Of a stretch of DNA of 64,000 bases, positions 1 to 7,206 are shown in pieces. The translations under genes and the position numbers were made by a program. The DNA lies in NCBI RefSeq assembly GCF_024662215.1, contig NZ_CP096115.1:682001-746000 (forward strand), written 5' to 3'. Position 1 is the stretch's first letter, and each line of letters opens with the position of its first letter. Below the pieces are notes generated by a model that ran no database searches, was not told the DNA's origin, and worked only from the letters and a program-made list of their open reading frames with translations. This DNA comes from Methanoplanus endosymbiosus (GTDB lineage: Archaea > Halobacteriota > Methanomicrobia > Methanomicrobiales > Methanomicrobiaceae).

Positions 1-148
1 TAATACCCTTGAATGTTTCTTCTCCACAGAATTGTTATCAGATCCTGACATTTTAATTTACCAGATTTTAATATTCAGTTTATTCTCTCTAAGTATTGAT
101 ATTAGTTTCCCGGCATCACTCTCCTGAATTCCTGAATATTTTAATCTT

Positions 149-796
149 TTAGCTCAGCACAAGCGATTTATATACGGCATCAACCGGATCTTCATAGAGT
201 AGTCGTGCTTTGGTCTTTCTCACACGCATCAATGACCGGTAGTGCAACCATCCAAGTTGTGGATTAAAACCCACATTTGAAGTATTTTTTTCTGTTTTGT
301 CCTTATTTAATGGACTATCTGAATTCGCTACCCGTCGGGTAGCAAATTCATATGATTTAAATTTGTCTGTCTCAGAATCTTCATCAGAATTATTAAGTGA
401 GGTTGTGGCAGAACTTTTGGAAAAAGATGTCAGGTTATTTTCATAATCATCATATTCCGGGTTATCCGGCATACGATCAGGATATGTCATATAGAACTGC
501 CTGAATAACCTGAGATTTGCTTTTGAAAATCCTTTTCCGTACTGTCTGTTCAGGTTGTCTGAAAGTTCTTCAGGTACCTGTCTGCCGTATTCGGCCCTCT
601 CCTTTCCTTCCTGTAATTCTTCGACAATCTCCCTGCCGATAAACCAGTAACAAAGAACCATATTGGAATTGACGGCCCGGACTGTGTTTGTTCGTGCCTG
701 CTCAATTATAGAGGCAACACGGAAAAATAAAGTATTAATGCTGTTATTGTTCTCTTCAGGAGAGTTATCCCTGTTATTTCCTTCATACAAAGTCAT
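149..796 (-). pseudogene. DUF1016 (YhcG-type) N-terminal fragment, nuclease half missing
   Basis: The 215-residue product matches the N-terminal helical domain of the DUF1016/YhcG family: the signature around residues 49-56 (CYWFIGREI), then EEGKERAEYG-like and YGKGFSKANLRLFRQFY segments, and the LGWLHYRSLMRV segment near residue 180. Full family members are about 340-370 residues and carry a C-terminal PD-(D/E)XK-type nuclease domain. Here the protein stops right after the N-terminal domain, so the catalytic part is absent. The start overlaps the stop of the upstream fragment by 14 nt, suggesting it could be translated by coupling. The region between residues 112 and 165 is a low-complexity Ser/Asn/Asp-rich linker. 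I infer a decayed defence or restriction-associated gene; a residual DNA-binding role is possible. Confidence 0.75.
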
Positions 797-822
797 TTGA
801 TCTTATCCCCTGTTTCTTCAGG

Positions 823-932
823 TAATCGTACATAAATGTAGGGCGGTGGTTCAGTCCAGGACCGCCCATTGTATCTTTAACGCTCGGTGATTTTTCCCTG
901 AGGCAGATCATAAGCCTTCTTACTTGTTCGGT
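823..932. repeat. Direct duplication, copy 1 (about 110 bp)
   Basis: This stretch is repeated 258 bp downstream at 1081-1190 with only a few differences (for example gggcggtgg against gagcggtgg, and accgccc against acagccc). It encodes the winged-helix segment of the Fic-like tail, so the duplication is an in-frame domain duplication. It ends in the 12-bp repeat tract. Confidence 0.9.
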
Positions 933-979
933 TACTTGTTCGGTTACTTGTTCGGTCACTTGTTCGGTCACTTGTTCTT
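920..979. repeat. 12-bp tandem repeat coding VTEQ, five units
   Basis: Five consecutive 12-bp units of the form TYACTTGTTCGG (last unit ending TT) run without interruption. On the minus strand they encode VTEQ repeats. The length is a multiple of three, so copy-number change keeps the reading frame. Confidence 0.9.
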
Positions 980-1038
980 GTGACTCTGGCCGTAACTCTG
1001 GCCGTAACTCTGGCTGTAACTCTGGCCGTAACTCTGGC
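979..1038. repeat. 12-bp tandem repeat coding PELR/PELQ, five units
   Basis: Five units of YGTAACTCTGGC (the first divergent) encode PELR or PELQ on the minus strand. The core CGTAACTCT is the same as in the 12-bp repeat at 23329-23376, which sits at the end of an unrelated gene. Confidence 0.9.
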
Positions 1039-1080
1039 TGTGTCATCTCAACAAAACCACCTTTTATTGCCGGTTTCAGA

Positions 1081-1190
1081 TAATCGTACATAAATGTAGA
1101 GCGGTGGTTCAGTCCAGGACAGCCCATTGTATCTTTAACGCTCGGTGATTTTTCCCTGAGGCAGATCATAAGCCTTCTTACTTGTTCGGT
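1081..1190. repeat. Direct duplication, copy 2 (about 110 bp)
   Basis: Second copy of the 823-932 segment, same orientation. After the shared VTEQ-coding base run this copy diverges into the N-terminal residues of the fragment. Confidence 0.9.
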
Positions 1191-1252
1191 AACCGGGTCG
1201 ATGACTGGGTCGGAATTAGTTTTGTATTGTCCAAATGTCTGGTTATAGGGTT

Positions 1253-1558
1253 TCATTCTTCCGGCAGTTTTGTCTCTTTCAGCATCCGGTCAGAGTCACT
1301 CTCATACAGCCTGTCCTGAACTATTCGGAATTTCCTAATAGTTGCCTCATATTTCAGTTCCCCGCTCCCGTAGATATTTTTCAGGTGTTCATTTATTGTC
1401 GGAGTTGTCACATCAAAGAGTACAGCCATCATCTTCTGGCTGAGCCATATCGTTTCATCCTCATACCTGACCTCAATCGACTCTTCGCCACTCTCTGAAG
1501 TGAAAATCAGAAATTCGGCTGTGCTGTTTCTGATCAGTTTTCTGTCAGTATTGCTCAT
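1253..1558 (-). pseudogene. RhuM-family protein, N-terminal fragment
   Basis: Residues from the internal ATG at 1558 read as the beginning of RhuM-family proteins: EFLIFTSESGEESIEVRYED, then DETIWLSQKMMAVLFDV, TPTINEHLKNIY and ATIRKFRIVQ. These correspond to the N-terminal DNA-binding-like region of RhuM, which is normally about 330 residues; the Fic/DOC-like C-terminal domain is missing, and the ORF ends after about 101 residues. I prefer the start at 1558 because family similarity begins there; it overlaps the BrxB fragment by 14 nt. The stop TGA overlaps the next start as ATGA. I infer a truncated gene in a decayed defence locus. Confidence 0.75.
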
Positions 1559-1712
1559 ATTTCTGCTCCATTGAATGCCGGATAAGCAGTTCACTCTCAG
1601 GCGGGTAATCAAATATCCAGAAAGGAACTTCGTTGCCAAGTCCCCGCCCCTGTAGAAAATCATCTTTAATAATCTCTTTTTTCAGCAGTTCAATCCGGCT
1701 CTCAATATTCAT
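1545..1712 (-). pseudogene. BrxB (DUF1788) N-terminal fragment of a BREX locus
   Basis: From the ATG at 1712 the product reads MNIESRIELLKKEI, DFLQGRGLGNEVPFWIFDYP and PESELLIRHS. The GLGNE and FxIFDYPPExELxVR motifs are characteristic of the start of DUF1788 proteins, known as BrxB in BREX phage-defence systems. BrxB is normally about 190-200 residues; here only about 50 residues remain before the frame runs into the RhuM fragment. No brxA, brxC, pglX, pglZ or brxL is seen in the window. I infer that a BREX operon was once here or just beyond and was deleted. The fragment is short, but the motif match is strong. Confidence 0.7.
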
Positions 1713-1983
1713 AATATATATATCCTGATAAATGTGATTATATAATATTTTATGGAACGATCTACATTTAAAAAGAATCGGTTTTGATCCGGAAATGTAG
1801 TACAACTGATCTCTCCATCCACTGGCCGGAGTTTTATACTATCATGAAATTCCGGTAAAAATAATACCAGCAGTACAGGCCCTGAAATCTGAAAATTCAC
1901 AGAAGATCTGCTGTCGGACTTTTTTTCCTGCAAATCAGAACTGCAAAATAATTATATCAGTCCTCCCGGAAAAAAGAATACTC

Positions 1984-2568
1984 ATGAAAGTACTTGGCAT
2001 CAGTGGCAGTCCGAGAAAAGGCGGGAATACTGACATAATACTCAACGAGATTCTTTTGGGTGCAGAAGAGTCCGGCATGGAAACAGAAGCAGTGTCCCTG
2101 CGTGACTATACCATAAATTCCTGCATTGGCTGCGAGAAGTGCAGAAAAGCACTTACCTGTTCACAGTTCAATGACGGAATGAATCTTATCTATCCAAAAG
2201 TAGAGGAAGCGGATATATTAATCACCGGTTCTCCGGTGTACAACTACAACATAACAGGCCTCATGAAGACATTTATTGACAGATTATACCCTTACTATAC
2301 ATTTCATGGCAAAAGGCCTGGCAGATACAGCTCACGGCTTCAGGATAAAAAGAGGGAAGCACTCGTCTTTTCAGTCTGTGAACAGATTGATCCAAAAGAG
2401 AATGATTTTGCAATAGAGGCCATGTCAAGGCCTTTTGAGGCCCTTGGATATAATATCATTGATAAAATGGCAATACGCGGCTATTTTGAAAAAGGATCAG
2501 TGCTCCGTGATGATGATCTCATCCGGAAGGTGCACTCTGCCGGAATTAAGCTATCAGAGATGAAATGA
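1984..2568 (+). CDS. Iron-sulfur flavoprotein (Isf-like, NADPH-dependent FMN reductase fold)
   Basis: The 194-residue protein begins with the flavodoxin-like FMN-binding loop GISGSPRKGGNT (residues 5-16). It continues with the compact cysteine motif CIGCEKCRKALTC (residues 47-59, CX2CX2CX5C), which in methanogen Isf proteins ligates a 4Fe-4S cluster. A second flavin-contact segment, TGSPVYNYNITGLMK, follows near residue 80. Family members are cytoplasmic dimers or tetramers that pass electrons from ferredoxin to acceptors such as oxygen or peroxide. The length fits the family. It is apparently monocistronic, with an A/T-rich leader and no strong Shine-Dalgarno, so it may be leaderless. The exact acceptor cannot be read from sequence. 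Confidence 0.85.
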   Translation: MKVLGISGSPRKGGNTDIILNEILLGAEESGMETEAVSLRDYTINSCIGCEKCRKALTCSQFNDGMNLIYPKVEEADILITGSPVYNYNITGLMKTFIDRLYPYYTFHGKRPGRYSSRLQDKKREALVFSVCEQIDPKENDFAIEAMSRPFEALGYNIIDKMAIRGYFEKGSVLRDDDLIRKVHSAGIKLSEMK

Positions 2569-2675
2569 ATTCTCCGGATAAATACTTCTGATCGTTTAGA
2601 ATACCCGGATCATCATATAAATTAATATAAACTGAATTAAAACTGAACTAATACAAAAAAACACGAGGATTAAAA

Positions 2676-3236
2676 ATGTTAGGACTAATTATCGGCGGAG
2701 TCATCATACTGGTTGTAATAGTGCTCATACTGTGGTCAGTAAGCATCTACAACAGATACTTCAGCCTTAAAAACTCATCAGAGGCAACACTGGGACAGAT
2801 CAAAGTCGCTATGAAAAAGCGTCTTGACATGATCTCACAGCTTCTCGGCTCAGTAAAAAGCTATGCGGAATTTGAGAAATCAACACTTGAATCCGTAACA
2901 AAGATGAGAAGCAGTGTCGGCAGTGCCGGAGCAGGAGATTTAAACAAGATCGAGGCTGAATCCAGATCAGTTCTCGGCAGGCTCTTTGCCGTGATGGAGA
3001 ATTACCCCGACCTTAAGACCTCACAGACAGTTCAGGAACTGATGTCATCAATAAAAGAGATCGAGGATGAGATTGCCAGACAGAGATATACATACAACAA
3101 CATCTCACAGCAGTTCAACACCATGCTTGAGACAATCCCCTCAAACATAATCGGAAACATGATCCACATGCAGAAGCTCGATTACCTCGAATTTGCAGAC
3201 GAAAATCTTGAAAAAGCTCCGGAAATAAAATTCTGA
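2676..3236 (+). CDS. lemA: LemA family membrane protein
   Basis: A single N-terminal transmembrane segment (about residues 2-25) is followed by the LemA core: IYNRYFSLKNSSEATLGQIK, then KKRLDMISQLLGSVKSYAEFE, and a C-terminal helix ending NLEKAPEIKF. In LemA proteins the C-terminal domain is a helical bundle. Length (186 residues) is typical. GAGG lies 7 nt before the ATG. The gene sits 13 nt before the DUF2207 gene, and the pair LemA-DUF2207 recurs across bacteria and archaea, so co-transcription and a shared envelope function are likely. The biochemical role of LemA is not established. Confidence 0.9.
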   Translation: MLGLIIGGVIILVVIVLILWSVSIYNRYFSLKNSSEATLGQIKVAMKKRLDMISQLLGSVKSYAEFEKSTLESVTKMRSSVGSAGAGDLNKIEAESRSVLGRLFAVMENYPDLKTSQTVQELMSSIKEIEDEIARQRYTYNNISQQFNTMLETIPSNIIGNMIHMQKLDYLEFADENLEKAPEIKF

Positions 3237-3249
3237 TGGGTAAACCATA

Positions 3250-5073
3250 ATGGATGAAAAGAAACAGATTGCAGTAATTATTGCTGTAACCCTTCTAATC
3301 GGCCTTTTTTCAGTATTTATTGCAGAAGCATTCCAGTCACTGCCGGCAGACTTTGGAGGAGATCTCACAGCAGAGTCATATGAAGTGACCTGGAATGAAG
3401 ACGGCACACTGACAGAGAAATATGTATATGACGTACAGTCATCCGGAGATTACCGGATGCTGTACAGAGTCTGGGCAGCCCCGCTTACATGGTCAGGCAG
3501 TCCCGAAGAAATACAGAACAGCGGATATATAGAACTTACAGGAGTCAAAGCTCCGGATGGAACCGTTGGATACATCAAAACAAAGTCCGGTGCAGTATAT
3601 ATAATCGGCAAAGACTCACAGGCAGGATCATTTGTAACAGACAAAGCGTACGAAAATGAGGCCGGAATCTTAAACCTCAATTACTTTAAGCCTGGAAAAT
3701 ATGAGGTTGAATATACATACAACATCTACCCTCCAATCGAATATGATGAAGAGGCTGTTCATGTAAACCTGATGTTTGCAAGCGAACACATCCCTTACAA
3801 AAGTGTGAAAATTACACTTGAATCGGATGATATAACCGAGGTATTCCCACATCCGCCCACATACAATGTCGAAAAGGAAGACGGCAGAGTTGTCATAACC
3901 GGAAGTTCACCTGAGAATGAAATAATTGAGACAGAATTCCTGATGAATCCGGAGGTACTAAATTCACTTACAGGTTACAAGAGGCAGATCTCCGGAGTGA
4001 AAGAGAAGACATTATCTGCAAATGACAGTTACGGCATTGGATTCTTCCTTGCAGACCTCTTACTGCTCATCGGAAAGATAATTGTCATCTTAACACCGCT
4101 TCTCTTCATACTGCTGTACCTGAAATCAGGGCGGGAAAAGAAGTTTACAGTCCCGGAATACCTGAGCACAATTCCGAACAAAAAACTCACCCCCTGGCAG
4201 GTAAACCTCGTATTCAGCAAAGATGCCTTTGAATCTGACGAGAACGGCTTTTATGCAACCCTTCTCTCTCTTCATAAGCAGAAAAAACTCCGGATGAGTG
4301 AAAAGCCGGATAAGAAAGGCATTCTCATAGAACTGCTTGACCCAGAAAGTCCGGACAGATATGAACAGAATGTCTTAAACTTTGTCTCCCTCTATTCCGG
4401 AGATGACAATATTCTCGATACAGAATACTTTGAGAGCATTGCAAAGAGTGCAAGGCATTCATCGGCCGATGAACATCTGGCCCTTGCAGTAAAGGAGAAC
4501 CTCCAGTCACTAACCAGTGGTTCTGATCAGTCCATATCAGGAAAATATGCAACAGACGGCAGGGGACTTATCCTGCCTTTCATAATCGGCGGAATAATTT
4601 ATATTCTGCTGGCAATTGCCCTCTTTGTATTTGCAGAAGATGCAGCAGGAATGATCTTCATAGCCATATTCCTTGGAATTGTGATGATTGTCCAGTCAAT
4701 AGTAGCAATGGTATTTCCTTCCACAGTATTTGGAAACTGGAAAGAGGACTACTACAAAGAAAAACTTGAATGGGACTCATTTAAAAAATTCCTCTCCGAC
4801 TTAAGCCAGATAAAGAAGTACAGTCCTGACGACATCAATATGTGGGGCGAATGGCTCATCTACGGCACTGCACTCGGCGCAGGCAAAAATGTCGAAAAAG
4901 CAATGAAAGAACTCAATGTAAACATCTCAGAGTCCGGGTACTTCTATCCCCACTATCTCTGGTATGCAGGATTTTACTCCATAAGCACATTCACGCCACC
5001 CTCACAGGGGGGAGCCGGCGGAGGATTTGGCGGAGGAGGCGGTTTTGGAGGTGGTGGTGCAGGCGGAAGATAA
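3250..5073 (+). CDS. DUF2207 membrane protein with Gly-rich tail
   Basis: This 607-residue protein has an N-terminal hydrophobic signal or anchor (about residues 7-25), then an exported beta-rich DUF2207 domain (about 40-235) with the typical VTWNEDGTLTEKYVYD start. Transmembrane segments lie at about 265-292 and in a hydrophobic block at about 440-490. A cytoplasmic-type region lies between them. The last 25 residues are almost only Gly, Phe and Ala (GGFGGGGGFGGGGAGGR), a tail commonly seen in DUF2207 proteins. The gene follows lemA by 13 nt and is probably in the same transcript. A T-tract at 5124-5129 may end it. Function is unknown; a role in envelope maintenance with LemA is inferred. 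Confidence 0.85.
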   Translation: MDEKKQIAVIIAVTLLIGLFSVFIAEAFQSLPADFGGDLTAESYEVTWNEDGTLTEKYVYDVQSSGDYRMLYRVWAAPLTWSGSPEEIQNSGYIELTGVKAPDGTVGYIKTKSGAVYIIGKDSQAGSFVTDKAYENEAGILNLNYFKPGKYEVEYTYNIYPPIEYDEEAVHVNLMFASEHIPYKSVKITLESDDITEVFPHPPTYNVEKEDGRVVITGSSPENEIIETEFLMNPEVLNSLTGYKRQISGVKEKTLSANDSYGIGFFLADLLLLIGKIIVILTPLLFILLYLKSGREKKFTVPEYLSTIPNKKLTPWQVNLVFSKDAFESDENGFYATLLSLHKQKKLRMSEKPDKKGILIELLDPESPDRYEQNVLNFVSLYSGDDNILDTEYFESIAKSARHSSADEHLALAVKENLQSLTSGSDQSISGKYATDGRGLILPFIIGGIIYILLAIALFVFAEDAAGMIFIAIFLGIVMIVQSIVAMVFPSTVFGNWKEDYYKEKLEWDSFKKFLSDLSQIKKYSPDDINMWGEWLIYGTALGAGKNVEKAMKELNVNISESGYFYPHYLWYAGFYSISTFTPPSQGGAGGGFGGGGGFGGGGAGGR

Positions 5074-5123
5074 CCACCACAACCAATAACAGACAGATAT
5101 TACTGTAATAAAAATATACTCTC

Positions 5124-5129
5124 TTTTTT
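5124..5129 (+). terminator. T-tract after the lemA-DUF2207 operon
   Basis: A run of six T follows the DUF2207 stop by about 50 nt, in the short convergent gap before the HIT gene. Archaeal termination needs only U-rich tracts; no hairpin is seen. Confidence 0.35.
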
Positions 5130-5163
5130 CACCATAATATATTTCAGACAGATATCTCTGTGC

Positions 5164-5541
5164 TCAGAACTTCTTCTCATTGAAGACAATTTTTTTAATC
5201 CCGCCCGGAGGATTGTCAGGCTCTTCGTGATAACGTGGGATTACATGGATATGGCAGTGCATGACAGTCTGTTCAGCAGCCTCGCCCACATTTGCAACAA
5301 TATTGTATCCTCCGGGACCATATTTCTCATCCAGAACTTCTTTTGCCAAAATAATCATATCAGAGAGCGTTTCCCTCTCATCGGCAGTCAGCACAAAATA
5401 ATCCACACAGTGACGGAAGGGAATTATCAGGAGATGTCCCGGAGTTGCAGGATAATCATCCCATCTTGCATACCACAGTAAATTTTTAAAAACAATATCT
5501 TTTTCTTCCGGTGAACAAAAAGGGCATATTAACTGATCCAT
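5164..5541 (-). CDS. HIT-family nucleotide hydrolase/transferase
   Basis: The 125-residue protein has the histidine triad near the C-terminus (MHCHIHVIPRY, pattern HxHxH), preceded by the substrate-binding segments WDDYPATPGHLLIIPFRHC and the GGYNIVANVGEAAEQT segment. An N-terminal CPFC pair could bind zinc, as in some HIT proteins. I chose the ATG at 5541 rather than the longer frame because family similarity starts there and GAGG lies about 10 nt upstream. HIT enzymes hydrolyse or transfer nucleotidyl groups on Ap4A or adenylated substrates; the substrate here is not known. It is convergent with the DUF2207 gene. Confidence 0.9.
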   Translation of the reverse strand: MDQLICPFCSPEEKDIVFKNLLWYARWDDYPATPGHLLIIPFRHCVDYFVLTADERETLSDMIILAKEVLDEKYGPGGYNIVANVGEAAEQTVMHCHIHVIPRYHEEPDNPPGGIKKIVFNEKKF

Positions 5542-5754
5542 ACATAAAACCTCATCTATGATTTTGGAAGTGCTGCCCGGAATTGTGATGAAAATCAATA
5601 ATTTCGGGAATAACTTAACACTACCAAATCTGATAACAGTTATTAACATTGATGCAGGATAATCATCACGATATTGCCTTATAATGTCAATTACACCGGC
5701 CCGGAATCAGAATGATAAGATTACTAATACAACTTCATAATTGCGGACAAAAAC

Positions 5755-7023
5755 ATGCAGGAAGAGAGCGCTAAAATTCCGGACAGAAAACACGAGGACT
5801 CAATTGTCAGAAGAGTGGCATGGTACTCACTGATTGTCAATACCATGCTTGTAGCAGTCAAACTGTACCTCTCATGGGTGTCGGGCAGTCTTGCACTTGA
5901 AGCAGATGCCATCCACTCATTCATAGACGTTCTTGCATCTGTGGCCCTTATTGCCGGAATATGGCTTTCCGGACTTAAAAGCAGCAATTATCCATACGGG
6001 CTTTATAAAATTGAAAATCTGGTCTCTGTAATTATTGCCCTTCTGGTCTTTCTGACTGCCTGGGAGATCCTCACTGAAGCCCTCTCCGGAGGCGATACAG
6101 CCGTAGCATTCAGCGGATGGGTGCTCTTTGCAGTTGCGGCACTGGTATCTGTACCATATCTTCTCGGCACATATGAAGTCAAAATGGGGAAGAGATACAA
6201 CTCCCCCGGACTGATAGCAGACGGTAAACAGCACAGGGTGGATGTCCTCTCAACATCAGTGGTATTTTTTGCACTATTTGCCCAGTACTTCGGAATTCCG
6301 GTGGACAGCATTGCAGCAGTAATTGTGGCGTTATTCATTGCATATTCCGGGTGGGAGATACTAAAAGACAGCATGAGAACCCTGCTTGACGCTTCAATAG
6401 ATTATGATACCAGAGATGTGATTAAATCTGCAATTTTATCAGACCCAATGGTAACCGGAATAAAAACTCTTACTGCAAGAAATTCCGGGCGGTTCATCTT
6501 TGTTGAAGCAACGGTGAACATGAAGAGATCAGATTTTTCAGGGGCACATATTGCAAGTGAGAGAATTGAATCAAAAATCCGTGAACTTGTACCGAATGTT
6601 GAGAGAACTGTCATACATTACGAACCAAAAGAGAGACTGCATCTGAGATACGCCGTTCCAATCAACGGTCCTGAAGGAGAGATCTGCTCCCACTTTGGAG
6701 AAGCACCGTATTTCACAGTACTGGAATTCAACCTTAAGGATGCAAAACTCATGCGAAAGGAGACAATATCCAACCCGGCGAGCATGATGGAGAGGCAGAA
6801 GGGAATCCGTTCGGCAGAATTCCTCTTAACCTGCAAGCCGGACATTATATATTCAAAACAGCCACTCACCGGAAAATCTGCTGAATATGTCTTTGAGTCT
6901 GCCGGAATTCTGGTTAAAATAACGAATGCTGACACAACTGCTGAACTGATAACAGAGATTAAAGCTGATTTGACCGCAGGGATGACTGAATCTGACAATG
7001 ATGAAAAAACACAGGCTGAGTGA
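5755..7023 (+). CDS. Cation diffusion facilitator with C-terminal NifX/NifB-like domain
   Basis: Residues about 20-210 form the six-helix CDF domain. Metal-site motifs are visible in TM2 (ADAIHSFIDVLAS, H/D pair) and TM5 (ADGKQHRVDVLST, H/D pair), as in YiiP-type divalent metal exporters. A cytoplasmic ferredoxin-like domain follows (about 215-300). Residues about 300-410 add a dinitrogenase iron-molybdenum cofactor-type (NifX/NafY) domain with YAVPINGPEGEICSHFGEAP. Typical CDF proteins are about 300 residues, so this is a fusion. It probably exports Zn, Fe, Co or Mn, with the extra domain sensing or binding metal or cofactor; the metal is unknown. The architecture is known in several anaerobes and archaea. 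Monocistronic. Confidence 0.85.
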   Translation: MQEESAKIPDRKHEDSIVRRVAWYSLIVNTMLVAVKLYLSWVSGSLALEADAIHSFIDVLASVALIAGIWLSGLKSSNYPYGLYKIENLVSVIIALLVFLTAWEILTEALSGGDTAVAFSGWVLFAVAALVSVPYLLGTYEVKMGKRYNSPGLIADGKQHRVDVLSTSVVFFALFAQYFGIPVDSIAAVIVALFIAYSGWEILKDSMRTLLDASIDYDTRDVIKSAILSDPMVTGIKTLTARNSGRFIFVEATVNMKRSDFSGAHIASERIESKIRELVPNVERTVIHYEPKERLHLRYAVPINGPEGEICSHFGEAPYFTVLEFNLKDAKLMRKETISNPASMMERQKGIRSAEFLLTCKPDIIYSKQPLTGKSAEYVFESAGILVKITNADTTAELITEIKADLTAGMTESDNDEKTQAE

Positions 7024-7104
7024 CTGTTTCACCGGACAGGGGCGCAATACTGCCAGCCGGACTATATTTTAAAATTTTGTTGGGTAAGAATATCCGTGAT
7101 ATAA

Positions 7105-7121
7105 GAATCTGCAACAGATTC
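7105..7121. promoter_or_regulatory. Inverted repeat upstream of the PAPS-reductase/hisH operon
   Basis: GAATCTG-CAA-CAGATTC is a perfect 7-bp inverted repeat about 85 nt before the start of the downstream gene and just before an A/T-rich stretch (CATATAG). Its size and place fit an operator for a dimeric regulator; no regulator is assigned. Confidence 0.35.
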
Positions 7122-7206
7122 GGCCCGGTTTTCATATAGCAGAATGTCACATGGACACTGCAAAAAACAACCTCTTTTATCCGGTTAAAACCAGATATTA
7201 AGGATA

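Larger units (their letters stand above)
783..1256 (-). pseudogene. Winged-helix tail of a Fic/RecG-like ATP-binding protein, duplicated and repeat-expanded
   Basis: The product holds two near-identical copies (residues about 22-62 and 107-150) of the segment VTEQVRRLMICLREKSPSVK followed by a GLNHRxTFMYDYLKPAI-type helix. This segment is found at the C-terminus of Fic-family and AlbA/RecG-like ATP-binding proteins as a winged-helix domain. No Fic motif or ATP-binding region is present, so only the tail survives. Between the copies lie PELR repeats and VTEQ repeats, each encoded by 12-bp tandem repeats. The start codon overlaps the stop of the upstream RhuM fragment (ATGA), and the 3' end overlaps the DUF1016 fragment by 14 nt. 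I infer a recombined remnant; whether it is made as protein is unknown. Confidence 0.6.

Noticed and set aside
1-51. Minus-strand start ATG at 51 with 17 open codons running out of the window
   Set aside because: Too short to separate from chance, no ribosome site and no recognisable motif.
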